Of a stretch of 64,000 nucleotides of DNA, positions 48,956 through 57,484 are shown in pieces. The stretch lies in NCBI GenBank assembly GCA_016223145.1, contig JACRPN010000014.1, forward strand, positions 1 through 64,000. The letters run 5' to 3'. The number at the start of each line of letters is the position of its first letter. The first letter of the stretch is position 1. Source of the stretch: Armatimonadota bacterium. Its GTDB lineage: Bacteria; Armatimonadota; Fimbriimonadia; Fimbriimonadales; Fimbriimonadaceae. The position numbers and the translations under genes are program-made. The notes under the pieces were generated by a model. That model saw only the letters and a list, made by a program, of their open reading frames with translations. It did no database searches and was not told where the DNA came from.

Positions 48956-49600
48956 ATGATCGAGTCTGGAGCGCAAGAGGGTTCGCGAGCGGCCTTGGCG
49001 CCAAGGTTCAAGGCGGGCCTCGAAACGCCGCTGGAGGGACGCTTCGGCAAAGAAGGGAAGCGTCTGGTCTTCGCGCCGCCGCTTTGGTACGACGTTCTCG
49101 TGTTCGCCCTCTTCTTTGGCGGCATCTTGCTCGTCGCGCTCAGTTTCCTTTCGGTGCTGTACGCGCCAAACCCGATGTACGGGATGTTCTTGGGCGGAAT
49201 GCTCGGTTTCGCGGGCCTGTGGGGGGCGCTCTCGAACGAACGGATGACCTGCAACCTAACAACTCGAACCTACACCCGGCTGGAGGGCCAGGGCCTGAGA
49301 AAGCGCCTGGTGCAGGGCAGACTGGAAGAGCTGGACGCCCTGGTGTTGGTAACTGAGGACTACTCTCTGCCGCTCAGCATGGGCAGAACGGTCCGGTACC
49401 GTCTGGTGCTGCACTGGAAAGGGAACCAGCACCCGCTGCTCATCGTGGAGCGGGAGGCGCACACGCTGCCCGCCGGTGCGCCGATCAACGCGAGCGCTGG
49501 TCCGCTGCTGCAGAAGGGCCAGAGGTACGCGCAGGCGTTGGGGGTGCGCTACTTCGACAACTCGCACTTTGCGAGCCCATGCCCATTGCCGTTCGCCTGA
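48956..49600 (+). CDS. Two-helix membrane protein of unknown function
   Basis: A 214-residue protein with a hydrophilic start, two TM helices (YDVLVFALFFGGILLVALSFLSVLY and MYGMFLGGMLGFAGLWGAL, residues about 45-90) and a C-terminal domain with beta-like strands (CNLTTRTYTRLEGQGLRKRLVQGRLEELDALVLVTEDY, RTVRYRLVLHWKGNQHPLLIVERE). That topology suggests a PH-like domain held at the membrane. No family recognised. TAGCAT lies 6 nt before the ATG. Confidence 0.78.
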   Translation: MIESGAQEGSRAALAPRFKAGLETPLEGRFGKEGKRLVFAPPLWYDVLVFALFFGGILLVALSFLSVLYAPNPMYGMFLGGMLGFAGLWGALSNERMTCNLTTRTYTRLEGQGLRKRLVQGRLEELDALVLVTEDYSLPLSMGRTVRYRLVLHWKGNQHPLLIVEREAHTLPAGAPINASAGPLLQKGQRYAQALGVRYFDNSHFASPCPLPFA

Positions 49601-49627
49601 ACCGCGGGGCGCAAGGCGGTAAGGAGG

Positions 49628-50641
49628 CTACTTGGAGCGCGCCTTCAGCCAGCTCACGACCTTCTCGATGGCCAACGGCGCGACGGGCCCGGTGAACCCA
49701 GGCTCCACGTTTTCGTTGTTGACTTGCTTCAGGTTGTGGCTTGCGCTCGGCACAACGAACGCCTCGACATGGCCCTTCTTTCGAGCCTTGAGCGCCGCCA
49801 GCAATCTCGGCGTGTCCTTTTTCGCAAGCACCTGGATGTCTTTCTGCCCCTGCACGATCAATACGGGTCCGCTGAAAGCCGACGCGATCATGGCGGGATC
49901 GTTGGTGAAGTACGACTGCATGAGCTTGATCGCGCTGGGAGGAAAGAGCGCGGCCATGCCGAGCGGCGGGTTCGGCGGCGGGTTCTTTCCCTGGCTGACG
50001 AGTGTGATCGCCTCATCCAGGAAGCTCACATAGGGTTTTTGAGCCTCGGCTGACATCTTGGCCCGGTTCAAACTCGCCAGAACCTGCTCGCGAATGACGG
50101 GCCCCAGCGGCCTGCCCGGAGCGCCCATCAGGACAAGCCCTGCGGGGCAGCCGGATTTGCCGTTCAAATCGTGGCCGATCTGCCCCGCGATCATGCTGCC
50201 CTCGCTGTGGCCGATGATGAACAGCCTTTTGGGATCGACGCCCTTCTGAGCCGAAAGGAACCTCAGCGCGCCTTTCGCATCACCAACGAACTTGTCCCAG
50301 GCAAAGAAGTCGTTCTGTGCCTTGACGTCCTTCGGGAAGAATGCCGCATAGGCTTTGGTGGCTCGCTTGTCAAACCGAATAGTGGCAAAGCCGTTCGACG
50401 CAAGGGTTTCGGCGAACTCCTTGAGCAGGTTCGTCGCCACCGTCGGCAACTGATTGCCGTCGCGATCGGTCGGGCCCGATCCAGGGAGGAGAAGCACAGC
50501 AGGGGTCGAGCCCTTCTTGTTTTCAGGCCGAAGTAGCGTGCCTTGCAGGACAAGCCCGTCGGCGCCCTTGAACGTGACTTCCGTTCTGGAGCCGACGGGC
50601 ATCGAGGCCAATGCAAGTACAGCCAGAAGGAGACTCGCCAT
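49628..50641 (-). CDS. Exported alpha/beta hydrolase
   Basis: A 337-residue esterase/peptidase-like protein with a signal peptide (ASLLLAVLALASMPVG). Catalytic features: PAVLLLPGSGPTDRDGN (oxyanion region), IRFDKRATK, nucleophile elbow IIGHSEGSMIAGQI, an acid-bearing strand SGPVLIVQGQKDIQV and a final His in VPSASHNLKQVN. Resembles the family of periplasmic 'alpha/beta hydrolase, DUF3887-like' esterases. Substrate unknown. CATACT lies 7 nt before the ATG. Confidence 0.9.
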   Translation of the reverse strand: MASLLLAVLALASMPVGSRTEVTFKGADGLVLQGTLLRPENKKGSTPAVLLLPGSGPTDRDGNQLPTVATNLLKEFAETLASNGFATIRFDKRATKAYAAFFPKDVKAQNDFFAWDKFVGDAKGALRFLSAQKGVDPKRLFIIGHSEGSMIAGQIGHDLNGKSGCPAGLVLMGAPGRPLGPVIREQVLASLNRAKMSAEAQKPYVSFLDEAITLVSQGKNPPPNPPLGMAALFPPSAIKLMQSYFTNDPAMIASAFSGPVLIVQGQKDIQVLAKKDTPRLLAALKARKKGHVEAFVVPSASHNLKQVNNENVEPGFTGPVAPLAIEKVVSWLKARSK

Positions 50642-50658
50642 CGCCTTTAGTATGCGCC

Positions 50659-51741
50659 TTACCGCACGGTAATGGGGCCCACCCAAAGGGTGTTGGTCTG
50701 CTCCTTCGCTTCGAGAAGGCCGCTGATGTCGAGCAGGATCACCTGCTTAACGTCGGCGAGGTCGAGCTTGCCGTTGTCGTCGCGCGAGTCCTGGGCTTCC
50801 TGGAACGTGGAGTAGTCCAGAGCGACCTCTTTGGCCGCCGATCCGCCTGCAAGCTCGATGACGGTGTTGTACTTGCCGCCTCCCCGTTCCTCAAGCTGGA
50901 ACACGATCTTCGTGGGAATGGTGGTGGCGCACTGGAACGACAGCCCCTTGGAGGAAGCTAGCAGCCCCGCCGGGATTGCTCGAAAGATGCCGGCGAGGGT
51001 CTTCGGCGAGACCGAGTAGTCCATCTGCAGCGCGTTGGAGCGAACCGGATTCGATGCGCTCACCTGGACCGAGCCGTTGCCCACGCACAGCCAAGAGACA
51101 TAGCCCCTGCCAAACGCATCCAGAAGCTTGGCGCCTGCCGGAGGCTTGGGCATTTCGATGGCTGTTTCCGCCGCCACAAAGGGTCCGACATAGAGTTTGT
51201 GTGGCCCCGTCTGGACCCCGAAGAGCGCGATGAGCCCCTCGTCGGCTTGGGCGATGAACTGCTTGAAGTCGGAAATGCCGATACCGGCGACCTTCTGCAG
51301 GTCGAGTTTGCCGTTGGAATCTTTCGGATCGTTTGGACCCTCGGTAAGGATGAAGTCCTGGGGTGTCAGCGTTGCCATCTGCCAAGTGTCTTTCTTGGCG
51401 GCAACCAGCGCGATATAGCGGCCTCCTTCCTTCTCTTCGAGCACCACGCCGATCGTTGTGTTGTAGTCAGACCTCAAGGAGAAGCTCACGGACTTCATCT
51501 TTTCCAGGCTGCCCTCGGCGAGCGGCAAGATCAGGGCGTCCATGGCGCCTTTGGCCACAGAGTATTCGTAGAGCATGGAGCCGACGCTCTTGCCGAACAC
51601 GACGTCGTGGGTGACGCTGACCTTGCCGGCGCCCGCGATGGACATCCAGCCACCCGTGTCTTGCTCGAATCGGGTCGCCGGGAGTTGCGATTGAGTGCAG
51701 AGGAGGAGCCCTGCGGCTCCAAAAACGACGTTGAACATCAT
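50659..51741 (-). CDS. Exported protein with two repeated carbohydrate-binding-like modules
   Basis: A 360-residue protein with a signal peptide (MFNVVFGAAGLLLCTQSQ) and AGGAGG before the ATG. Two related modules of about 160 residues follow; each has a stretch like SFSLRSDYNTTIGVVLEEKEGGRYIALVAA (first) and SFQCATTIPTKIVFQLEERGGGKYNTVIEL (second) and an ending KLYVGPFVAAE or NTLWVGPITV. The pattern resembles CBM11/CIA30-type beta-sandwich domains. A tandem-duplicated ligand-binding protein, probably for sugars; no enzyme domain. Confidence 0.82.
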   Translation of the reverse strand: MMFNVVFGAAGLLLCTQSQLPATRFEQDTGGWMSIAGAGKVSVTHDVVFGKSVGSMLYEYSVAKGAMDALILPLAEGSLEKMKSVSFSLRSDYNTTIGVVLEEKEGGRYIALVAAKKDTWQMATLTPQDFILTEGPNDPKDSNGKLDLQKVAGIGISDFKQFIAQADEGLIALFGVQTGPHKLYVGPFVAAETAIEMPKPPAGAKLLDAFGRGYVSWLCVGNGSVQVSASNPVRSNALQMDYSVSPKTLAGIFRAIPAGLLASSKGLSFQCATTIPTKIVFQLEERGGGKYNTVIELAGGSAAKEVALDYSTFQEAQDSRDDNGKLDLADVKQVILLDISGLLEAKEQTNTLWVGPITVR

Positions 51742-51815
51742 ACGCCTCCTAAAGCGGTTCTATGGGGCGTGGCGTGACTTGGTTTCGGGCCAGGGACTTT
51801 GGGCCCTGGCCGTCC

Positions 51816-52523
51816 TCAGGCGCTTGTGTGTGGGGCGTAGAGCAGCTCTTCATCCCCTTTGGATTCAGAGAGCCTCTCCGAGAGCGAGTATCCGAAGGTG
51901 GCGAGCTTCTCTCGCGTCCGGGCCTCTATTTCGGGGCTATGGACGGCGAGCAACAGCAGGGGCTTGCGCTTCGATAGCGTGTCCGTCATGCCGTCCAATA
52001 CGCTCTCTTCAAATCCCTCGACGTCAATCTTGATGAAGCTGGGCGCGGGCTTGCCCTTGGCGATCAGGCCGTCCACGGAGTCCACGGCCACCACCGTGTC
52101 GCCCTCCTCCGTGATGTGATGGGTCCCGCGGCCGGTGCTGGTGTCCAAGCGCAGGCGGTCTTGCTTTGGGCCTGCCGCCATCGGAAGAAGGTCCACATTC
52201 CTGCAGCGATTGAGCTTGAGGTTTCTTCGAAGGAAGGCCAGGTTAACCGGGCTTGGCTCGAGCGTTACCACTTTGCCCTTGTCCCCGACGGCTTTGGAGG
52301 CGATCACCGTGAAATAGCCCACGTTGCCTCCGATGTCCCAAAACACGTCGCCGGGATGGAGGTTGCCGACAACCGCGGCCGTCTTCCTGGGCTCAAAATC
52401 GCCCCGCACGAACCGAATGCCGCTGAACAATGTCCAGCGACAGCCTTCCAGGGGGCCGGCCTTGACACGCGTCGCGAATCGCGACAATCCGACATAGAGT
52501 GCTTTCTTGAGCCTGCGTTTCAC
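51816..52523 (-). CDS. FkbM-family methyltransferase
   Basis: A 235-residue SAM-dependent O-methyltransferase of the FkbM family. GDVFWDIGGNVGYFTVIASKAVGDKGKVVTLEPSPVNLAFLRRNLKLN is the SAM site, and PSFIKIDVEGFEESVLDGM is the family hallmark (KIDVEG-E). Members methylate sugars or polyketides. GTG start at 52523. No glycosyltransferases adjoin it. Confidence 0.93.
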   Translation of the reverse strand: MKRRLKKALYVGLSRFATRVKAGPLEGCRWTLFSGIRFVRGDFEPRKTAAVVGNLHPGDVFWDIGGNVGYFTVIASKAVGDKGKVVTLEPSPVNLAFLRRNLKLNRCRNVDLLPMAAGPKQDRLRLDTSTGRGTHHITEEGDTVVAVDSVDGLIAKGKPAPSFIKIDVEGFEESVLDGMTDTLSKRKPLLLLAVHSPEIEARTREKLATFGYSLSERLSESKGDEELLYAPHTSA

Positions 52524-52998
52524 GGGGTGGGTGCGAGACTACACCACGCGAAAGCCGGAATGCTCGTGGCTGTTGCGGGTCTTGGTGGCGTGGCCGATCG
52601 GGCATCTGCACTCTGGGTTCTTTGGGGAGCTTCGTGCTTTCACACTGAGAACGCAGAGAGGATTCATGCCTGAGACCTTCTGCCAGAGCACGCAGGGAAG
52701 GGCAGAGAACGCCGAGGGCCTTTTGTGGTGCTTGGGGTGTTCGAAGCCCTGGAACCCGTTGCCTGGGATACCTCAAGGCCTGAAACGTCGCTCTATGGAC
52801 ACTCGAAGCGGCGTTAGCTCAATCCCTCAAATTCTTGGCCCACCGAAGCAGCGCAAGGACGCCCACGGTTGCCACCAAATCCACCAATGCTCCCCAGAAG
52901 CCGTCCATGAATTCCCACTCGCAGATACAAAGAACCTATTCCATGTGCTTGGCTGCCTGCGCGCTTGCCGCGACTTCCGTCAAGATGAGAACAGGCTT
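52524..52998. other. Intergenic, 475 nt, no secure gene
   Basis: Between the divergent FkbM and GH36 genes. Frames through the region are poor; the only candidate is the tiny minus-strand frame at 52819-52908. No clear repeat, terminator or RNA structure was seen. Confidence 0.6.
52819..52908 (-). CDS. Possible tiny membrane protein
   Basis: A 29-residue frame, DGFWGALVDLVATVGVLALL followed by RWAKNLRD, one hydrophobic helix with a basic end. No ribosome site or leaderless -10 at the usual distance, so it may be chance. Confidence 0.25.
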   Translation of the reverse strand: MDGFWGALVDLVATVGVLALLRWAKNLRD

Positions 52999-54873
52999 AT
53001 GTGGTGCTTTGCGATCTCTGCGGCCTTGACTTCGGTGGCAATGATGGAGCAGCCGGATCTCATCTGGATGGTGATGGCCGACGGGCTGGCCGTGGTGAAG
53101 GCCAAGACCTCGGACGCTCGATCCGTGAAGGTCGTCCGAGAAGCTATCGACCGCCCCGGCGAGCCGGTGTTCCTCGGCTATCCCCACGGCCCCAAGATGG
53201 CCGAATACGTGCCCAAGGACCGGCGGGCTCTGGGGGAGTTCTGCCTAATCGAATCGGACGGCGCAAAGACGATCTCATTCGACTTCCAGACCTCTGACGA
53301 CGCGTTCGCGTGCGATACGGGCGAGTCCGCCGTCATGCGGGCCTCGCTCAGCGATGCGCCCAACCCCCTGGATCGCGCGGTCTATGACCGCGCTTCCGAT
53401 CGTCTCCTGAGAATCGGCCAGGCAGACTCGATCCAGATCGAACGAGTCGCGAGCGGATGGAGGATCTCCGCCACCGGCGCCAAGGTCCGAGCCACCGTTC
53501 TGCACCACTACTATCGCGACCACTTGGGCTATTTTCAATACTCTCCGAAGAGCCGTCTATGGCCTAAGCCGGTCGCGGGATGGTGCTCCTGGGCGGCCTA
53601 CGGGCAAGGGATCACTGAAGACCAGATGGTCCACGCCGCGCGGTTTTTCGGCGCCAACCTGAGGGACTATGGCTATTCGGTCATCCAGATGGACGACGGC
53701 TTTCAACGGGTCCCCCAGATGGGAGATCAAGGCCCGCGCACCGACGAGCGGATCGCGGACCTTTGGTCCAAAGCGATCCCCGAGAAGTTCCCCCACGGCC
53801 TTGGCGTGAAGTCCGCTTATCTGGATTCCATCAAGGACCTCAAGAAGCTAGGTTGGGACTACTTCAAGCTCGACACCCTGCGCCACATCCTTTACGACAA
53901 CTACCGGATTTGCCCCGACCATTTTGGCTCGAGGGGGCGGGACGCGAACGAGGTGTTTCGGCAGCTCATTGGGGATTTCAAAAAGGCGGTCGGCGCCAAC
54001 ACCTATTTCTTGGCCTGCTGGGGAACGATTCCCGAACTCGCTGGGATTCCCGACGGGTGCCGCATCGGCGAGGACGTTGGACCGAACTGGCGGTCCATTG
54101 AACTGGTGGGAAGGTACGTCTCCCAGTTCCAATATTTGAACAACGTGGTCTGGAGAAACGACCCGGATTACATGTGCTTCCGGGCGTCGCTCGATCATTG
54201 CCGGTTTTGGGCGTCGCTGCTCTCGCTCGCGGGGGTGCAGCTCATGGTGAGCGACCCGATCGAGACCTATGACGCCGAGCGCCTGGACATCTTGCGGCGT
54301 GTTGGGCCACCCATGGTTTCACGGCCCAAGGTGCTGAGTCCGCAAAAGGAAGGTAAAGAACTCTGGAGCCTCCAGGTCTTGAAAGGCGGCGAGAGTTGGG
54401 ATGTGGTGGGGCGTTTCGCCTGGAAGGCGCTGCCGACTTCCAAGGTGAGCCTTGCGAAGCTCGGCTTGAGCCCCGTTGAGACTTACTTGGCATTCGATTT
54501 CTGGAACTCGAAGTTTCTGGGTGAAGCGCGCGGAGTGCTTAAGTTCCCCGCACTGGAACAGGGGCAATGTACGGTTGTTGGGTTCAGAAAAAGGACGGGC
54601 TTTCCTCAGGTCCTGGGGACGGATCGCCACCTCGCTCAGGGCTATGTCGAACTGGAGCAGGTTGGCTGGAGAGATGGGAAGTTGAGCGGCGCGATGCGGC
54701 TCGAACCTGGAAAGGAATGGAGCCTTTACGTATACGTTCCTGAGGGTTACACGCTGAGCAGAAAGCTCGGTCCCGGTTGGTGGGCGGCGCAGAACGGCAA
54801 GGTTGTTCGTGTTCAGTTCAAAGAAGGGAAGGGGCTGAAGAGGTTCAGCATTCCGGTCACCAGCGTCAACTAG
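52999..54873 (+). CDS. GH36-like alpha-galactosidase with internal deletion
   Basis: A 624-residue exported protein from the ATG at 52999 (signal peptide WCFAISAALTSVAM). The GH36/melibiase core is clear: GWCSWAAYGQGITEDQMVHAARFF, YSVIQMDDGFQRVPQMGDQ, KLGWDYFKLDTLRHILYDN with the nucleophile-type Asp and RIGEDVGPNW with the acid/base-type Asp. Between EKFPHGL and the KLD strand about 60-70 residues of the usual barrel (the WxxP and DPTxP parts) are missing; the frame continues through. Other parts are of normal length. Function as an active galactosidase is therefore uncertain. Confidence 0.88.
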   Translation: MWCFAISAALTSVAMMEQPDLIWMVMADGLAVVKAKTSDARSVKVVREAIDRPGEPVFLGYPHGPKMAEYVPKDRRALGEFCLIESDGAKTISFDFQTSDDAFACDTGESAVMRASLSDAPNPLDRAVYDRASDRLLRIGQADSIQIERVASGWRISATGAKVRATVLHHYYRDHLGYFQYSPKSRLWPKPVAGWCSWAAYGQGITEDQMVHAARFFGANLRDYGYSVIQMDDGFQRVPQMGDQGPRTDERIADLWSKAIPEKFPHGLGVKSAYLDSIKDLKKLGWDYFKLDTLRHILYDNYRICPDHFGSRGRDANEVFRQLIGDFKKAVGANTYFLACWGTIPELAGIPDGCRIGEDVGPNWRSIELVGRYVSQFQYLNNVVWRNDPDYMCFRASLDHCRFWASLLSLAGVQLMVSDPIETYDAERLDILRRVGPPMVSRPKVLSPQKEGKELWSLQVLKGGESWDVVGRFAWKALPTSKVSLAKLGLSPVETYLAFDFWNSKFLGEARGVLKFPALEQGQCTVVGFRKRTGFPQVLGTDRHLAQGYVELEQVGWRDGKLSGAMRLEPGKEWSLYVYVPEGYTLSRKLGPGWWAAQNGKVVRVQFKEGKGLKRFSIPVTSVN

Positions 54874-55408
54874 TTCCGAACTCTCCCGCCAGCGCCAACA
54901 CCCGCGCTGCAACCTCTTCCGGAAGGACGTCCCGGTTGTCGACGACCATCCAGCCCGCGGGCGGGTCCTCGGCCATGCGCGGGTTCAGGTACTCGATCGT
55001 TTCGGTGAGCAGGCTATGGTGGAAGTCCTTATGGGTCCGTTCCCGGTTTCGCCGAAGGTTGGACTCGAGGTCGCACGTGAGGCACACTTTCAACACGGGA
55101 AGCTCGTCAAGATGCTCGGCGATCACCGCGTCGAGGCGCGGCAAGTTGCGGCAATGGTCGACGGCCACGGTGAACCCAGCCGACCAATAGCGCTTCGCGA
55201 CGTCGCTGGCGGCGGCTTCGGCGATCTGGAATTGGCGCTCCGTTTCCTCGGTCCATGGAACCGAATCGGCAAGGCCGGCGGCAACCCAAGTCCTCAGGTC
55301 GTCAACCGGGATATGGACCCCTCGATCGAGGCGTTCGAGAATGGCCTTGCAGACCGTCGACTTGCCGGCAGCCGGCGCGCCGGTCACGAAGACGATGAAG
55401 GGCTTCAT
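54866..55408 (-). CDS. P-loop kinase-like (zeta-toxin/AAA-type) protein
   Basis: About 180 residues from the ATG at 55408, which has TAGCCT five nt before it. FIVFVTGAPAAGKSTVCKAILERL is a P-loop (Lys and Ser/Thr for ATP), HIPVDDLRTWVAAGL follows, FTVAVDHCRNLPRLDAVIAEHLDELP is Walker-B-like, and LRRNRERTHKDFHHSLLTETIEYLNP has the lid arginines. This is the pattern of small-molecule or nucleotide kinases of the zeta/AAA_33 type. No antitoxin partner is seen, so a toxin role is unsupported. Its 3' end overlaps the GH36 gene end by 8 nt (convergent). Confidence 0.85.
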   Translation of the reverse strand: MKPFIVFVTGAPAAGKSTVCKAILERLDRGVHIPVDDLRTWVAAGLADSVPWTEETERQFQIAEAAASDVAKRYWSAGFTVAVDHCRNLPRLDAVIAEHLDELPVLKVCLTCDLESNLRRNRERTHKDFHHSLLTETIEYLNPRMAEDPPAGWMVVDNRDVLPEEVAARVLALAGEFGTS

Positions 55409-55440
55409 CGAGGAGGCTAGGGGCGATCTGGACCCCGACA

Positions 55441-55968
55441 CTACATTCGGATCATGATGCCGACCGACCAGCCTCGCAGTTCGGCACGCGAGCCCTGATG
55501 GTTAATGATCTCGACCGAAGTGCTCGGCATCGAGGGCAGGCCCAGGTTCAGCGCAAGAGGGATTCCCACGCCGATGTCCAGCCCGACACCGTTGACCTCG
55601 CCAAACGACCCGCCTCGGCCCGAGCCAAAGGCCATGTACGGCCCGCCGATGAAATACATGCCGTTAGGCCCTGCGCCAGGAGACTTGCCTCGGGCGAAGA
55701 CTCGGAACACGTTGCCGTCGGTGTCGCCGCCGTTTTGGAGCACCCCGCCCAAAAAGGCGCTGACGCCGATCGAAGCCTCACCGAGCAGGGGAACATTCAG
55801 GAGCTTCTGCTGAATCGTGAGTTCCGGGCCCGTCAGGCGTCCGTAGCCGCCGCTATCTCTGGCGAATCGAGCGGAGCTTGCGTAGCCGATCCCGAATTCT
55901 GCGGGCAAGACTTGGGCTGCGCCGAGGGTCGAAAGGGCGGCCAAAGGAAGCAGGAATGGAGCGCGCAT
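55441..55968 (-). CDS. Exported outer-membrane beta-barrel-like protein
   Basis: About 175 residues from the ATG at 55968 (a TTG at 55986 is an alternative). Signal peptide MRAPFLLPLAALSTLGAAQ, then alternating strands: GELTIQ-type LTGPELTIQQKLLNVPLLGEASIGVSAFLGGVL, MYFIGGPYMAFGSG, VNGVGLDIGVGIPLALNLG and the end RGWSVGIMIRM, with a final aromatic/hydrophobic strand typical of small barrels. Family not recognised. Confidence 0.75.
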   Translation of the reverse strand: MRAPFLLPLAALSTLGAAQVLPAEFGIGYASSARFARDSGGYGRLTGPELTIQQKLLNVPLLGEASIGVSAFLGGVLQNGGDTDGNVFRVFARGKSPGAGPNGMYFIGGPYMAFGSGRGGSFGEVNGVGLDIGVGIPLALNLGLPSMPSTSVEIINHQGSRAELRGWSVGIMIRM

Positions 55969-56206
55969 AGCCAAAGGACGCGCCAAACCCTGATTCGACG
56001 CGGCGCATTATCCCCTTTGTCCCTTCAACCCTTTGTCCCCCTCATCTCATCACTTCACGATCCCCGCGGTTCGGCACACTGAGAGTCTGCCCCACGGGCC
56101 CACCCATCATTTCCCCACAAATGCATTCGATCCGGCGTTGTAAGGATTCTCATGGCTCACGCGCGCGTACTATGTAGTAGGAGCCACGCTCCCATGGAGG
56201 CTTGCG

Positions 56207-57340
56207 ATGCGTCATCATGATCGGCTTTCCCAAGCGGATCTCGCCGAGCTGATCGCCATTCGTAACGTTCCTTGCGTTTCCCTCTACCTCCCGTGTGACG
56301 ACACCGGGCCGCAGCGCCAGCAAATCCCTCTTCGACTGAAGAACATGCTGGCGCGCGCGGAGGCGGCACTCAAAGCCCAGGGACAGCGCTGGAATTCGAT
56401 CGAGGACCTGCTAAGGCCCTTCCGAGACCCTCTCGGGCCCGAGAAGAACGGGAAGCTCAGGCCCAAAACAGTAGCTCTCTTCAGCGCTGAGGGGTTAGCG
56501 GCTTCCTTCGAGCTTCCCACGGCGCTCCCCGAGTCGGTCCATGTCTGGGACCGGTTCTATGTGGGCCCTCTTTGCGGCCTTGCTGCCGAGAACGCCGGAT
56601 ATTACGCCTTGGCCGTCAGCGACAACCACCCTCGGCTCTACCGGGGAGACCGGTACGCACTGACCCCAGTGGACGTCCCGAACATGCCTCGAAACATGGA
56701 GTCGGCGCTTTGGGCCGACACCCACGAAAAGGAGCTTCAGCGGCACGGCGCGGGCTCCTTGGGCGGCAGAACCTCGGGCAGCCACAGCTTTGTTCACTCT
56801 ACGGGGCCAGGAACGGACATGGAGCGGCGCAAAACGGACCTGAAGCGCTACTTCGACGTTCTCGACGCCGCGGTCACTCCCTTCATCAAACATTCGCCGC
56901 TGCCGGTCATTCTGTTCGGGGTTGCCTACGAGCTTCCCATTCTCCGCCAGGCGCTGTCTGCTCCGGGTGTCTGCTCGGAAGAGGTGCACGGGAATTTCGA
57001 TCGGCGCTCCGTGGATGAGATCCGCGCGGAGGCCTGGCGGGTGATGCAGGTTCGGTTCGATTCCGACCAGGCCCGGTTGCTCGAGCTGTGCGGAGCCATG
57101 CGTGCCAAGCACAGAACCGCCGATTCTTTGGAGCCAGCCCTGATGTACGCGCGGGCCGGCAAGGTTGAGGAACTCCTGGTGGATCCTGGGGCTTGGCCCA
57201 ATGGAAGCGCCGACGAGGCGCTTGTTCGGGGGATGAATGAAGCAGCGAGCGAGGTGATCCGCCACAAGGGGCGGGTTCACTCGGTGCGCCCTGCCCCGGG
57301 GATTTTTGAAGGTCCGATCTCGGCCCTTCTGCGATACTGA
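56207..57340 (+). CDS. baeRF (bacterial archaeo-eukaryotic release-factor-like) protein
   Basis: A 377-residue protein of the bacterial family related to the archaeo-eukaryotic release factor aRF1/Pelota domain 2: VPCVSLYLPCDDTGPQRQQIPLRLKNMLARAEAAL, KTVALFSAEGLAASFELP, FYVGPLCGLAAENAGYYALAVSDNHPRLYRGDRYAL and KRYFDVLDAAVTPFIKHSPLPVILFGVAYELPILRQA. In other phyla baeRF proteins lie near stress or translation-rescue genes and might act on stalled ribosomes; here no such neighbour is present. Function unproven for the family. Confidence 0.88.
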   Translation: MRHHDRLSQADLAELIAIRNVPCVSLYLPCDDTGPQRQQIPLRLKNMLARAEAALKAQGQRWNSIEDLLRPFRDPLGPEKNGKLRPKTVALFSAEGLAASFELPTALPESVHVWDRFYVGPLCGLAAENAGYYALAVSDNHPRLYRGDRYALTPVDVPNMPRNMESALWADTHEKELQRHGAGSLGGRTSGSHSFVHSTGPGTDMERRKTDLKRYFDVLDAAVTPFIKHSPLPVILFGVAYELPILRQALSAPGVCSEEVHGNFDRRSVDEIRAEAWRVMQVRFDSDQARLLELCGAMRAKHRTADSLEPALMYARAGKVEELLVDPGAWPNGSADEALVRGMNEAASEVIRHKGRVHSVRPAPGIFEGPISALLRY

Positions 57341-57484
57341 GCCGAGGAGCCGGCCCGCGCAAGGGGGAGATACCGGCGCAATTGCGGTCAATATTCGTGA
57401 AAAACCCCTTGGATCAGGGTGAATGTTGTGTTATCATAGCGTTCACCGGACAATGGACCGGTTTTACTTTTGGAGGTATTGAAC

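Noticed and set aside
54866-55408. Zeta-toxin with antitoxin
   Set aside because: The P-loop kinase fold fits, but no epsilon-like antitoxin gene is adjacent.
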